59,137 nucleotides of DNA from Chloroflexota bacterium (GTDB lineage Bacteria > Chloroflexota > Limnocylindria > Limnocylindrales > CSP1-4): assembly GCA_016191345.1 (NCBI GenBank), contig JACPOU010000027.1, positions 1-59,137 on the forward strand. Reading direction: 5' to 3'. This document shows, piece by piece, positions 8,194 to 17,182 of the stretch. Each line of letters starts with the position of its first letter. The first letter of the stretch is position 1. Both the position numbers and the translations under genes were made by a program. The notes beneath the pieces are model-generated. The model was given only the letters and a program-made list of their open reading frames with translations. It ran no database searches and had not been told where the DNA came from.

Positions 8194-9551
8194 GCTCGCC
8201 CGATCGATCGACCGCCGGCGAGGGGCTGCAGTCCCTCGAGACGACGCTCGCCACGGTCCTGGGCGCCATCGCGGGCGCGACCGAGGCGGAATCCGCGTGG
8301 ATCCTCGATGCGCTCGGCCGTGTCGCGGCCGAGGATGCCGTGGCGGCCACCGACCTGCCGCCGTGGGACAACGCCGCGATGGACGGCTACGCGATCCGTG
8401 CCGTGGACGTCGCCGCAGCGACGGAGTCGACCCCGGTCCGGCTCGAGGTCATCGGGGACGTCGCCGCGGGAGCCGCACCCGGCGTGGAGGTCCGGCGCGG
8501 GACCGCGGTCCGCATCGCGACCGGGGCCCGGATCCCGACGGGCGCCGATGCCGTGGTCCAGGTGGAGCTGACGACCCCGGCGGATGCGTCCGGGGCGGCC
8601 CTCGGCCCGCGGGGCCGCGACGCGACCGGCCCGCTGCCGGCCGCCTGCCTCGTCCACCGTGCGATGGCCGCCGGCGCCTCGATCCGCCGGCGAGGGAGCG
8701 ACCTGCGGGCCGGCACGACCGTCGTCCGGAGCGGGACCGCGATCACGCCCGCGGTCGTCGCCGTGGCCGCCGGCGCCGGGCTGGAGCACCTCCTCGTCCA
8801 CCGCCGGCCCGTCGTCGGCGTCCTGGCGACGGGCGACGAGCTCCGGAGCGCGGGCACGCCCCTCGGCGAGAGCGGGATCCCGGACGCGAACGGGCCGGCG
8901 CTCATGGCTCTCGTCGAGGACGCCGGCGGCGATCCCCGCAACCTCGGCATCGCGAAGGACCGGCTGGACGACGTCAAGGCCAGGGTCTCCGCGGGCCTCG
9001 CCGGGCAGCCCGACGCGATCATCGTCTCGGGCGGCGTCTCGGTGGGGCCGTACGACCACGTCCGCACGGCGTTCGAGGCGTACGGCACGATCGACCTCTG
9101 GCGGGTGGCAATCCAGCCGGGCAAGCCGTTCGCGTTCGGGACCGCGCCGCGGCCCGGTGGCGGGCCGCCGGTGCTCCTCTTCGGCCTGCCGGGGAATCCC
9201 GTCTCGACGTTCGTCACCTTCGAGCTGTTCGTCCGCCCAGCGCTCCGGAAGCTGGCCGGACTCGAGCGCACCGGCCGCCTGGTGGACCGGGCGGTGCTGC
9301 TCGACGAGACGCCGAAAGGCGAGGGTCGCCGGGCCTTCGTCCGCGTCGTCGCCGAGCGCGACGCCGCGGGCTCGCCGGTTCGTGACGACCGCGGCCGCGC
9401 CCGCGTCCGCCTCGCGGGCGGCACGGGCGGGCAGGGGAGCCACGTGCTCTCGGCCCTCGCGGCGGCCGAGGCGCTGGCAATCATCCCCGAGGCCGTCGAC
9501 GTCCACCCCGCCGGCGGCGAGGTGGAGCTCTGGTGGCTGGACCGCGCCTGA
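8190..9551 (+). CDS. moeA: Molybdopterin molybdenumtransferase MoeA
   Basis: 453 aa. It inserts molybdate into adenylylated molybdopterin in the last steps of Mo-cofactor synthesis. The family signature PPWDNAAMDGYAIR starts near residue 56. RIPTGADAVVQVE follows, then VGVLATGDEL, the MoCF-type motif IIVSGGVSVGPYDHV, and GLPGNPVSTFVTFELFVRP. Length fits MoeA. The start ATG overlaps the stop of the S2P-like gene. moaC and mog follow, so this is a partial Moco cluster. No moaA, moaD or moaE is present in the window. Confidence 0.95.
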   Translation: MSSPDRSTAGEGLQSLETTLATVLGAIAGATEAESAWILDALGRVAAEDAVAATDLPPWDNAAMDGYAIRAVDVAAATESTPVRLEVIGDVAAGAAPGVEVRRGTAVRIATGARIPTGADAVVQVELTTPADASGAALGPRGRDATGPLPAACLVHRAMAAGASIRRRGSDLRAGTTVVRSGTAITPAVVAVAAGAGLEHLLVHRRPVVGVLATGDELRSAGTPLGESGIPDANGPALMALVEDAGGDPRNLGIAKDRLDDVKARVSAGLAGQPDAIIVSGGVSVGPYDHVRTAFEAYGTIDLWRVAIQPGKPFAFGTAPRPGGGPPVLLFGLPGNPVSTFVTFELFVRPALRKLAGLERTGRLVDRAVLLDETPKGEGRRAFVRVVAERDAAGSPVRDDRGRARVRLAGGTGGQGSHVLSALAAAEALAIIPEAVDVHPAGGEVELWWLDRA

Positions 9552-9622
9552 CGGGCTGACGCGCCCGCGCCCGGCGCACACCGGCCCGCGCTCGGGCATC
9601 ATCGCGTGATACAGGAGGACCC

Positions 9623-10258
9623 ATGGACCGAGGCCCAGCACCGCGCTCCGAGCGCCGCCGCCTGACCCACGTCGATCGATCGGGCCGGCCGCGGATGGTG
9701 GACGTCAGCGCGAAGCCCGCCACGGCTCGCCGGGCCGTCGCCGAGGCCTTCGTGACGATGAGCCCGGAGACGCTCTCGCTCGTCATCGACGGCGGCAACG
9801 CGAAGGGCGACGTCCTGGGCGTCGCGGAGCTGGCCGGGGTGATGGCCGCGAAGAGGACCTCGGACCTGATCCCGCTCTGCCACCCGATCGCCCTGACGGA
9901 CATCGTGGTCGCAATCACCCCCGATCGCGCCGGCGGCGGCGTCCGGATCCGGGCCGAGGCGGCGACGACCGGCCCGACGGGCGTCGAGATGGAGGCGCTC
10001 ACGGCTGCGTCCGTGGCGGCCCTGACGGTCTACGACATGATCAAGGGCGTGGAGCGCGGCATCGAGATCCAGGCCGTCCACCTCGTCTCGAAGTCGGGCG
10101 GCCGGAGCGGCGACTGGCATCGCGAGGCTCCGGGCGCTCCGTCGCGGTCCGCGCCGGTGGGGCCTGCGGCAGCGCCGGGACCGGCACCGTATGCGGGCCC
10201 GAACCGCGGCCGCCGACCGGGTGACCGGACGGCCGGCCGGATCCGCAAGAAGGGCTGA
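9623..10258 (+). CDS. moaC: Cyclic pyranopterin monophosphate synthase MoaC
   Basis: 211 aa. It catalyses ring formation to cyclic pyranopterin monophosphate, early in Moco synthesis, together with MoaA. Conserved blocks: [46 protein letters not shown] (active-site Cys-His), [14 protein letters not shown] and [11 protein letters not shown] consensus AGGAGG at 9613-9618 sits 4 nt before ATG 9623. The C-terminal 50 residues are a Pro/Arg/Gly-rich extension beyond the usual ending KSGGRSGDW, as in other proteins of this genome. Confidence 0.95.
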   Translation: MDRGPAPRSERRRLTHVDRSGRPRMVDVSAKPATARRAVAEAFVTMSPETLSLVIDGGNAKGDVLGVAELAGVMAAKRTSDLIPLCHPIALTDIVVAITPDRAGGGVRIRAEAATTGPTGVEMEALTAASVAALTVYDMIKGVERGIEIQAVHLVSKSGGRSGDWHREAPGAPSRSAPVGPAAAPGPAPYAGPNRGRRPGDRTAGRIRKKG

Positions 10259-10260
10259 GC

Positions 10261-10791
10261 GTGGCGGACAGCGCGCGGCCGGCCCTGCCGCCGGGCGTTC
10301 GAGCCCTCGTCCTGACGATCAGCGACGGCGTCGCGAGCGGCCACCGGGGCGACGAATCCGGGGCCGTCCTCGCGGAGCGGCTGGAGGCGCTCGGCGCCGT
10401 GGTCGACCGGGACCGCGTCCCCGACGATGCCGCCGCGATCAACGCCCGGATCCACGACGCCGCCGCCGACCACGCGCTCATCGTGACGACCGGCGGGACC
10501 GGCCTGACCCCGCGAGACGTCACGCCCCAGGCCGTCCGGACGCTCCTGGACTACGAGATCCCGGGCTTCGGGGAGGCGATGCGGGCGGCCGGCCGCCGCG
10601 CGACGCCCCTCGCCGACCTGTCCCGCAGCCTCGCCGGCGTGGCCGGCCGCACGCTCGTCATCTGCGTCCCGGGCAGCCCGCGCGGCGCGGCAGAGTCCAT
10701 CGCGGCCGTGGAGCCGCTTCTCGGCCACGCCCTCGAGACGATCGCCGGGCCGTACGACCACGGCCAGCCGGCCGCCAGGCCGGTCGCGTAG
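10261..10791 (+). CDS. mog: Molybdopterin adenylyltransferase-type protein (MoaB/Mog)
   Basis: 176 aa from GTG 10261, two bases after moaC. A MoCF-fold protein that adenylylates molybdopterin before MoeA acts. Motifs: VLTISDGVASGHRGDESG, the substrate-site loop TTGGTGLTPRDVTPQA, and VCPGS-like sequence ICVPGSPRGAAESI. MoaB and Mog cannot be separated from sequence alone. The role follows from the family and from moeA and moaC upstream. Confidence 0.88.
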   Translation: MADSARPALPPGVRALVLTISDGVASGHRGDESGAVLAERLEALGAVVDRDRVPDDAAAINARIHDAAADHALIVTTGGTGLTPRDVTPQAVRTLLDYEIPGFGEAMRAAGRRATPLADLSRSLAGVAGRTLVICVPGSPRGAAESIAAVEPLLGHALETIAGPYDHGQPAARPVA

Positions 10792-10794
10792 GAT
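10789..10794 (+). promoter_or_regulatory. -10-like hexamer before the EtfD-like gene
   Basis: TAGGAT overlaps the last codons of mog, followed by AGGAGG at 10802-10807 and ATG 10818. This one has a leader with a strong ribosome binding site, unlike the leaderless cases elsewhere in the window. Confidence 0.4.
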
Positions 10795-10817
10795 CGCGGA
10801 CAGGAGGACAGCGCCCG

Positions 10818-12935
10818 ATGTTCGAGACCTTCGCCAGGGTCCCCGCGTACCCCCTTGTCTTCATCGTGTTCTGGGGTGCGGCCGCGTTCTTCGCCCTGGC
10901 GATGGCCCGCCACCTTCGGGTCTTCGCCGCCGTGCGCGCCGCCGGTCCGAGTCCCTGGGCGAACATCCCTGCTCGGACCGCCGGCCTGATCCGGTACGCA
11001 TTCATCCAGACGAAGATGTTCAAGGATCCTCGTGCCGGGCTCATGCACTTCGGGATCTTCTGGGGGTTCGTCCTCCTCACGATCGGCACCGCGAACGTCG
11101 TGACCGGAGGGATCATCCAGGCCGTTCTCTCGATCCCCTTCGACGGCCTCATCTGGGCCCTGATCTCGGGCATGCAGAACGTCGTCGCCCTCGGCGTTCT
11201 CGGGTCCATCGCCTGGGCATTCGAGCGGCGGCTCGTTTCGCGCCCGCCGCGCTTGACCTACAGCCGCGACGGCCTCCTGATCCTGGCCATGATCGGCGGC
11301 CTCGTGGCCGCAGAATTCCTGGCCCAGGTCTTCGAGGTCGCGGCCTTCGGCCAGGTACGGGGGGCGTTCATCGCGAATGCCCTCGCGGTCCCGCTGCGGG
11401 GTCTCGACCAGGGTCTCCTCACGGCCGCATTCGGGATCCTGTGGTGGACGCACAAGCTCATCGTCGCCGCATTTCTCGTGCACCTGCCGGCCAGCAAGCA
11501 CCTCCACGTCGCCACCAGCTTCTTCAACATCTATTTCCGCAAGCTCGCACCGCGGGGCGAGCTGCCGAAGCTGGACCTCGAGGCGGAGGACGCGACCTTC
11601 GGCCTCCGGACCCTCCAGGACCTCGGCTGGAAGGACATGCTCGACGGCTTCACCTGCACCGAATGCGGCCGCTGCCAGCAGGCCTGCCCGGCCTGGAACA
11701 CCGGCAAGCCGCTCAACCCGAAGCTCTTCATCATGGGCATCCGGGAGATGTCGGTCGAGGCCGAGCACGGCCTCAACCTCATCCCGAACTCGCCGCTCGT
11801 CCGCGAGACCTACGGCCTCGACGACACGGTCAAGGCGGACCGCCTCTCGAAGCCGATCGTCGACGATGCCATCCCGTTCGATGCGGTCTGGGACTGCGTC
11901 ACCTGCGGCGCGTGCGTCGAGGCCTGCCCGGTCCTCATCGAGCACGTCGACAAGATCGTCGGCCTGCGGCGCAACCTCGTGCTCGAGGATTCGCGCTTTC
12001 CGGCCGAGCTCAACGGGGCGTTCCGGAACATGGAGGGCGTCGGCAACCCGTGGGGCCAGCCGCCCACCGGGCGCCTCGACTGGACGAAGGGCCTGCCGTT
12101 CGAGGTCCCGATCGTCGCCGACGTCGCCGCGGCCGGGAAGCTCGGCGAGCTCGACGTCCTCTACTGGGTCGGCTGCGCGGCCGCATTCGACGAGCGCAAT
12201 CGCAAGGTGGCCCGGGCCTTCGCGACCTGCCTCGACGCGGCGGGCGTCAACTTCGCGGTCCTCGGCCAGGAGGAATCCTGCACCGGCGACCCGGCCCGCC
12301 GGATGGGCAACGACTACGTCTACCAGATGCTCGCGAGCGGCAACGTCGACACCCTGAACCGCTACCGGATGGGCGAGAAGACGATCGTCACGGCCTGCCC
12401 GCACTGCTTCAACTCGATCGGCAACGAGTACGGCCAGCTGGGCGGCACCTTCCGGGTCGTCCATCACTCGGCGTTCCTCAAGGAGCTCCTCGCCGACGGA
12501 CGGCTCCGGGTGGTGGACGACGACGGGCTCCCGAAGCGCTCCGTGACCCTCCACGACTCCTGCTACATGGCCCGCTACAACGACGTCGTCGCCGAGCCGC
12601 GGGACGTGCTCGGCGCGGTCCCGGGCCTCGAGCTCGTGGAGATGGAGAAGAACGGCCGGAACACGTTCTGCTGCGGTGCGGGCGGCGGCCGGATGTGGAT
12701 GGAGGAGACCCGTGGGACGCGAATCAACGCGTCCCGGACGGACCAGGCCCTGGCCACGGGCGCAGGCACGGTCGCGACGGAGTGCCCGTTCTGCATGACG
12801 ATGCTCAAGGACGGCCTGGAGGCATCCGACGCGAACGCCGGCGGCGCGGTCCGGGCCATCGACATCGCGGAGCTGCTCGCCGAATCGCTTGACCCGGTCC
12901 AGCCCGGGCGGAGGACGCTCGCGGTCCTGCAATAG
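10818..12935 (+). CDS. EtfD-like membrane Fe-S oxidoreductase (ETF:quinone route)
   Basis: 705 aa. Residues 1-245 form a NarI-like membrane domain with about five to six helices and candidate haem histidines in LMHFGIFWG, WWTHKL and FLVHLPASKHLH. Two ferredoxin-type clusters follow: CTECGRCQQACP and CVTCGACVEACP. Two CCG (DUF224/HdrB-like) domains come last, with TACPHCFNS, HDSCYMARYND and CCGAGGGRMWMEE. This layout matches the EtfD/EMO proteins that pass electrons from electron-transferring flavoprotein to menaquinone. An acyl-CoA dehydrogenase and etfBA lie directly downstream, which supports that role. It is an alternative to the classical ETF-QO flavoprotein. AGGAGG at 10802-10807 fixes the start. 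Confidence 0.85.
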   Translation: MFETFARVPAYPLVFIVFWGAAAFFALAMARHLRVFAAVRAAGPSPWANIPARTAGLIRYAFIQTKMFKDPRAGLMHFGIFWGFVLLTIGTANVVTGGIIQAVLSIPFDGLIWALISGMQNVVALGVLGSIAWAFERRLVSRPPRLTYSRDGLLILAMIGGLVAAEFLAQVFEVAAFGQVRGAFIANALAVPLRGLDQGLLTAAFGILWWTHKLIVAAFLVHLPASKHLHVATSFFNIYFRKLAPRGELPKLDLEAEDATFGLRTLQDLGWKDMLDGFTCTECGRCQQACPAWNTGKPLNPKLFIMGIREMSVEAEHGLNLIPNSPLVRETYGLDDTVKADRLSKPIVDDAIPFDAVWDCVTCGACVEACPVLIEHVDKIVGLRRNLVLEDSRFPAELNGAFRNMEGVGNPWGQPPTGRLDWTKGLPFEVPIVADVAAAGKLGELDVLYWVGCAAAFDERNRKVARAFATCLDAAGVNFAVLGQEESCTGDPARRMGNDYVYQMLASGNVDTLNRYRMGEKTIVTACPHCFNSIGNEYGQLGGTFRVVHHSAFLKELLADGRLRVVDDDGLPKRSVTLHDSCYMARYNDVVAEPRDVLGAVPGLELVEMEKNGRNTFCCGAGGGRMWMEETRGTRINASRTDQALATGAGTVATECPFCMTMLKDGLEASDANAGGAVRAIDIAELLAESLDPVQPGRRTLAVLQ

Positions 12936-13170
12936 CACGCGAGGTCCCATGGCGCGCGCCACGCGCCTGGTCTCTACGCTGGCGGCTGGCGCAGCAGTCC
13001 AGCCGGAGGCGGTCGACTGCCTCATGAGTCGCCCGGGAGTCCCGTGGTGTGGGCACGGCGGTCGTTCACCGGCGGCTTCAGGGGTCTTGACTGGCCTGCC
13101 AATCCCACTGCCGACCCATTGCCCCGCGCGGCGTGGCCCGCGAGTCCAGCGCCGGGCGCTCGTCCGCGTC

Positions 13171-13220
13171 CCGGCACGTCCCGGCACGACCCGGCATGGC
13201 CCGGCACGACCCCGCACGAC
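13171..13220 (+). repeat. Five-copy 10-bp tandem repeat
   Basis: Unit ccggcacgac; copies start at 13171, 13181, 13191, 13201 and 13211 and differ by one to three bases. It lies in the 294-bp non-coding gap between the EtfD-like gene and the minus-strand zinc-ribbon gene, just past the 3' end of the latter. I see nothing else in the gap. Confidence 0.85.
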
Positions 13221-13229
13221 GGACGCGGA

Positions 13230-13442
13230 TCAGCCGGAGAGGCGGGCTCCGCAGGCGATGCACTTGCGCTCGGTGTTCGGGTTGCCCATCCCGCAGGTGG
13301 GGCAGCGGACGCTGCCCTCGGTCGAGGCAGCGAACGGGCTGTCGTGCGGCGTGCGCAGCCGCTCGCGGCGCAGGATGGACAGGGTGGCGGCGATGACCGC
13401 GAGCGCAGCTGCGGCCGTCGCCAGGATCAGGACCTGGTCCAT
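13230..13442 (-). CDS. Small membrane-anchored zinc-ribbon protein
   Basis: 70 aa. One N-terminal membrane segment (about residues 3-24, Ala/Val/Leu/Ile-rich), a short basic stretch RRERLRT, then a C-terminal zinc ribbon CPTCGMGNPNTERKCIACG with two CxxC pairs. It is probably a membrane-tethered metal-binding protein with the ribbon in the cytoplasm. A GGGGAG lies about 8 nt before the ATG on the minus strand, which favours this start over longer readings. It points away from the acyl-CoA dehydrogenase gene; their starts are about 110 bp apart. Function unknown. Confidence 0.7.
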   Translation of the reverse strand: MDQVLILATAAAALAVIAATLSILRRERLRTPHDSPFAASTEGSVRCPTCGMGNPNTERKCIACGARLSG

Positions 13443-13542
13443 GTCGTCTCCCCGGTGAGCGCCGACCATTGCCCCCGCGACAGTCCGGCGAACCGGTGCC
13501 AGCGTACGCCCGCCGGGGCCGGGCGAACAGGGCATCCGGCTG

Positions 13543-13548
13543 TACGAT
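13543..13548 (+). promoter_or_regulatory. -10-like hexamer implying leaderless start at 13556
   Basis: TACGAT, then 7 nt, then GTG 13556 of the acyl-CoA dehydrogenase gene. An ATG at 13547 lies inside the hexamer and so would not be transcribed. Confidence 0.5.
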
Positions 13549-13555
13549 GCTCCCG

Positions 13556-14725
13556 GTGAGCACTCCGCATGCAGCCTCGCGCCTGACCGGGGACCAGATC
13601 CTCCTGCGTGACACCATCCGCCAGCTCGCGGAGGAGCGGATTGCACCCCGGGCCAAGGACATCGACCGCTCCGGTGAGTTCCCGGAGGACATCCGCCAGC
13701 TCCTCGCCGCCCAGGACATCCTGGCCCTGCCGTTCCCGGCCGAGCACGGCGGCGTCGGCGGCGACCTCCTCACGATCTGCCTCGCGATCGAGGAGATCGC
13801 CCGGGCCTGCACGACGAGCAGCCTCATCCTCGCGGTCCAGGACCTCGGTTCGCTGCCCCTTCGCCTCGGCGGGAGCCCGGAGCAGCTGGCCCGCTGGGTC
13901 CCCGATCTCGCCTCCGGGCGCACGCTCATCTGCTTCGGGCTCACCGAGCCGGAGGCCGGCTCGGATGCCGCCGCGATGCGGACGCGCGCGGTGCGCGACG
14001 GCGACGACTACCTGATCAGCGGGACGAAGCGCTTCATCACCAACGGCAGCGTCGCCGGCCTCGTGACCGTCTTCGCCGTCACGAACCCCGATGCTCCCCG
14101 CCACCAGCGCAGCTCGTGCTTCATCGTCGAGATCCCCGCGGAGGGCTTTCGCGTCGCCCGCCTCGAGCACAAGATGGGGATCCGGGGCAGCCCCACGGCC
14201 GAGCTCGAGTTCAGCGACGTCCGCGTCCCGGCCGCCAACCGGATCGGCGCGGAGGGCGACGGCTGGTCGCTCGCGATGCGGACGTTCGAGCGGTCGCGGC
14301 CGGGGATCGCGGCCCAGGCCGTGGGGATCGCCCAGGGTGCCCTCGATGCGGCCGTGGCCTACGCTCGCGAGCGGAAGCAGTTCGGGCAGCGGATCGGCGA
14401 GTTCCAGATGATCCAGGCGATGCTCGCCGACATGGACGCCCAGGTCGAGGCGGCCCGCCAGCTCCTGTACACCGCCTGTGCGGTCATCGAGGCCGGCGGG
14501 CAGGACGTCGCCCGCTGGTCGGCCATGTGTAAACTCGTCGCCGGTGACACCGCGATGCGCGTCACGACGGACGCCGTCCAGGTCCTGGGCGGCTACGGCT
14601 ACGTCGACGAGTTCCCGGTCGAACGGATGATGCGCGACGCCAAGATCACCCAGCTCTACGAGGGAACGCAGCAGATCCAGCGCCTCGTGATCGCGCGGGC
14701 CCTGCTGGGTCGCTCCCACGACTGA
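13556..14725 (+). CDS. Acyl-CoA dehydrogenase
   Basis: 389 aa, the standard length. It introduces the alpha-beta double bond into acyl-CoA and passes electrons to ETF. Features: LTEPEAGSDAAAMRT (FAD/substrate region near residue 126), ISGTKRFITNGSVAG, KMGIRGSPTAELEFSDVRVP, ERKQFGQRIGEFQMIQ, LGGYGYVDEFPVERMMRDAK, and the catalytic-base region ITQLYEGTQQIQ with Glu in YEGT. It resembles short/branched-chain or butyryl-CoA type enzymes, but chain-length preference cannot be read from sequence. GTG 13556 is chosen from the promoter position and family length. etfB and etfA follow. Confidence 0.94.
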   Translation: MSTPHAASRLTGDQILLRDTIRQLAEERIAPRAKDIDRSGEFPEDIRQLLAAQDILALPFPAEHGGVGGDLLTICLAIEEIARACTTSSLILAVQDLGSLPLRLGGSPEQLARWVPDLASGRTLICFGLTEPEAGSDAAAMRTRAVRDGDDYLISGTKRFITNGSVAGLVTVFAVTNPDAPRHQRSSCFIVEIPAEGFRVARLEHKMGIRGSPTAELEFSDVRVPAANRIGAEGDGWSLAMRTFERSRPGIAAQAVGIAQGALDAAVAYARERKQFGQRIGEFQMIQAMLADMDAQVEAARQLLYTACAVIEAGGQDVARWSAMCKLVAGDTAMRVTTDAVQVLGGYGYVDEFPVERMMRDAKITQLYEGTQQIQRLVIARALLGRSHD

Positions 14726-14762
14726 CGACCCGAACCGAACTCGACACGGAGGATCGCCCGGC

Positions 14763-15551
14763 GTGCAGATCGTCGTCCTGACCAAGCCCGTGCCCGACCC
14801 TGCGGCCGCGGCCGAGCGCCTCGGTCCGGACGGCCGGCTCGACCGCGCCGCGTCGCCGTCCGTCGTCAACGGCAACGACGAGTACGCGCTCGAGGCGGCC
14901 CTGAAGCTGGTCGAGGCGCACGGCGGCGAGGTCACCATCCTGACGATGGCCCCGCCGAACGGCGCGGACACGATGCGGAAGGCGCTCGCCATGGGCGCGA
15001 CGCGCGGCGTCCTCGTGACCGACCCGGCCCTCGCCGGATCCTGCATCCGCTCCACCGACGAGGTCCTCGCGGCCGCCCTGCGCGAGCTGACCTTCGACCT
15101 CGTCCTCAGCGGCTTCGACACTTCGGACGGCAGCGCCGGGACGGTCGGCGCGGCAATCGCGGCCCGCCTCCGCCTCCCGTACCTCTCCAACGCGGGCCGG
15201 ATCGAGCCTGATCCGGCGGCCGGGACGGTCCGCGTCCGGCGCCTGACGGCCACGGGCTACGACGTCGCCGAGGCCGCCATGCCCGCGCTCGTTGTCTGCA
15301 CCCAGGTCCTCGGCGAGCCGCGCTACCCATCGCTCAAGGGGATCATGGGCGCCCGCTCCAAGGAGGTCACCAGCCGTTCCCTGGCCGACCTGGGCCTCGA
15401 TGGCGCGGCGGTCGGTGGGGCGGCGGCGACGACCGAGGTCCTCGACAGCCGGAAGCCGCCGCCCCGCGGCGCGACGAAGGTCGTCCGGGGAGCGCCCGCC
15501 GAGGGCGCCGCCGAGATCCTGGCCTTCCTCGAGTCCCGGAGGCTCGTCTGA
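14763..15551 (+). CDS. etfB: Electron transfer flavoprotein beta subunit
   Basis: 262 aa, GTG start with GGAGGA about 9 nt upstream. N-terminal IVVLTKPVPDP and VNGNDEYALEAALKL are typical. The AMP-site region includes VLSGFDTSDGSAGTVGAAIA and the family signature TATGYDVAEAAMPALVVC. It pairs with EtfA to accept electrons from the acyl-CoA dehydrogenase encoded 37 nt upstream. Its stop overlaps the etfA start as TGATG. Confidence 0.95.
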   Translation: MQIVVLTKPVPDPAAAAERLGPDGRLDRAASPSVVNGNDEYALEAALKLVEAHGGEVTILTMAPPNGADTMRKALAMGATRGVLVTDPALAGSCIRSTDEVLAAALRELTFDLVLSGFDTSDGSAGTVGAAIAARLRLPYLSNAGRIEPDPAAGTVRVRRLTATGYDVAEAAMPALVVCTQVLGEPRYPSLKGIMGARSKEVTSRSLADLGLDGAAVGGAAATTEVLDSRKPPPRGATKVVRGAPAEGAAEILAFLESRRLV

Positions 15552-16531
15552 TGCCGCGCTTCGTGGTCGTCGCCGAGCTGAACGGGGACGGCTCGCTCGC
15601 GAAGATCTCGACCGAAGTGGCGACGCTGGCACGCTCGCTCGCCCAGGCCTCGGGTGGGGAGGCGGTCGGCCTCGTCGTCGCGGCCGAGCCGGACGCGCCG
15701 GCGCGGGAGCTCGCCGGGTTCCTTCCGCACGTCGTCACCATCGCGGAGCCCTCGGCGCATTGGCACGCCTGGGCGACGATCGCGGCGGAGCGGGCCGCCG
15801 GCTTCCTCGGCGCTGCGGCGGGCGAGGACGTCGTGCTGCTCGGTGCGGGTCCGGATGGCCGTGACGCTGCGGGGACCCTTGCCGCGCTCGCGGGCCTCGG
15901 CGTTCTGGCGAACGCCGTGGCCGTCGCCTGGGACGGCCGCGTCCAGGTCGAGATGGGTGCCTTCGGCGGCAAGCTGATCACGACCTCGGGGTTCACCGGA
16001 TCGGGCGGCGGCATCGTCACCGTCCGGCCGAACACGGTGACCGCGGAGCCGGCCCCCACGCAGGGAGCCGTCGAGTCGGTGGCGGCCACCGGCGCGCTCG
16101 AGCTGCCGCTCGTCAAGGTCGTCGAGCAGGTCGTGGAATCCGGGGCGGCCGCCCCGATCGAGGAGGCGCGGATCATCGTCTCGGGCGGCCGCGGCGTCGG
16201 CGGCCCCGAGGGCTTCCAGCTCGTCTCGGAGCTCGCCGATCAGCTCGGTGGAGCCGTGGGGGCGACGCGGGCCGCCGTCGACTCCGGCTGGATCCCGTAC
16301 AGCCAGCAGATCGGCCAGACGGGCAAGATCGTGAAGCCGGAGCTCTACCTCGCACTCGGCATCAGCGGGGCGATCCAGCACAAGGTCGGGATGCAGACCG
16401 CCGCCTCGATCGTCGCCGTGAACCGCGATCCGGACGCGCCGATCGCCGAGTTCGCCGACCTCCTCGTCGTGGGCGACCTGTTCGAGGTCGGCCGCGAGCT
16501 CCTGGCCGCGCTCCGGGCGCGGTCCGGGTAG
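15551..16531 (+). CDS. etfA: Electron transfer flavoprotein alpha subunit
   Basis: 326 aa. The N-terminal domain carries VLLGAGPDGRDAAGTLAAL. The FAD-binding C-terminal domain has ARIIVSGGRGVGGPEGF, the flavin loop GATRAAVDSGWIPYSQQIG, QTGKIVKPELYLALGISGAI, and QHKVGMQTAASIVAVNRDP. It should carry electrons from acyl-CoA oxidation to the EtfD-like protein encoded 2.6 kb upstream. Together these four genes form one beta-oxidation electron route. Confidence 0.96.
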   Translation: MPRFVVVAELNGDGSLAKISTEVATLARSLAQASGGEAVGLVVAAEPDAPARELAGFLPHVVTIAEPSAHWHAWATIAAERAAGFLGAAAGEDVVLLGAGPDGRDAAGTLAALAGLGVLANAVAVAWDGRVQVEMGAFGGKLITTSGFTGSGGGIVTVRPNTVTAEPAPTQGAVESVAATGALELPLVKVVEQVVESGAAAPIEEARIIVSGGRGVGGPEGFQLVSELADQLGGAVGATRAAVDSGWIPYSQQIGQTGKIVKPELYLALGISGAIQHKVGMQTAASIVAVNRDPDAPIAEFADLLVVGDLFEVGRELLAALRARSG

Positions 16532-16561
16532 GGCGCGGCGGGGGCGGGAGGCGACCGAGGG

Positions 16562-17116
16562 ATGGAGACGGCACAGCTCATCGCGCTGCTGGCGTTCCTC
16601 GTCGTCGCGATCCTCGTCGCGCTCGTCGCCCTGCGGACGGGCTCGCTCCTGCGCCGGACCCGCGAGGCCGAGTCGTTCCGCGGAGACGTGGGCGATCTCG
16701 CCCGGCGGGTCGAGACCTCCCTCGGTGATGTCTCGGCGGTCATCGATCGGGTTCGGCGCCGGGACGCGGAGGCGGACACGATGGCGGCGAGCCTGGCGGC
16801 GGCCCGTGACGCGGTCGATCGCTACGCCGAGGAGGCACGGGCCCTGACCGGTCCCACGATCGCCGCCGTGCACCGCGACGCGATGATCCATGAGCTGGAG
16901 CGGGCCGGCCGGGCCCTGGAGCTCGTCGCGTACGGCACGTCCATGTTCGGGACCGGCCGGCGGATGGAGCGCGGCATCGAGGCCGAGACCGCCATCAAGC
17001 GCGGCTACCTCAATCTCATCCACGCCCGGGAGTCGATCGCGGAGCACGCGAAGCTCGCCGTCGAGCAGGCCGAGCAGGCCTCTCCGGCCCGCCGGTTCCA
17101 GCGCCGGAACGCCTGA
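16562..17116 (+). CDS. Hypothetical membrane-anchored helical protein
   Basis: 184 aa. One N-terminal membrane segment (about residues 5-26), then a charged, Ala/Arg/Glu-rich helical region (about 30-95) with coiled-coil character, and a C-terminal helical part with ETAIKRGYLNLIHARESIAEHAKLA-like periodicity. No catalytic motif. The start ATG 16562 has GAGG at 16556-16559, very close. It lies between etfA and nrdR, 30 nt after etfA. Function unknown. Confidence 0.6.
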   Translation: METAQLIALLAFLVVAILVALVALRTGSLLRRTREAESFRGDVGDLARRVETSLGDVSAVIDRVRRRDAEADTMAASLAAARDAVDRYAEEARALTGPTIAAVHRDAMIHELERAGRALELVAYGTSMFGTGRRMERGIEAETAIKRGYLNLIHARESIAEHAKLAVEQAEQASPARRFQRRNA

Positions 17117-17122
17117 TCGGAC

Positions 17123-17169
17123 ACACCATGTAGTGGTATCCTCGGCTGACACCACAACCCCTAGTGGTG
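17123..17169 (+). promoter_or_regulatory. Paired NrdR-box-like sites over the nrdR promoter
   Basis: Two 16-mers at 17123-17138 and 17154-17169 both contain TAGTGGT (starts 17131 and 17162), a spacing of 31 bp, about three helical turns. This is the spacing known for tandem NrdR boxes. Box 1 matches about 10 of 16 positions of the ACAC(w)ATATAT(w)GTGT consensus. A -10-like TATCCT at 17137-17142 sits at the end of box 1 and between the boxes, so binding should block transcription. Autoregulation of nrdR-dcd is inferred. Confidence 0.55.
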
Positions 17170-17182
17170 ACGAGGAGGATGG

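Noticed and set aside
13171-13220. Rho-independent terminator after the EtfD-like gene
   Set aside because: The sequence is a direct tandem repeat without a stem followed by T residues.
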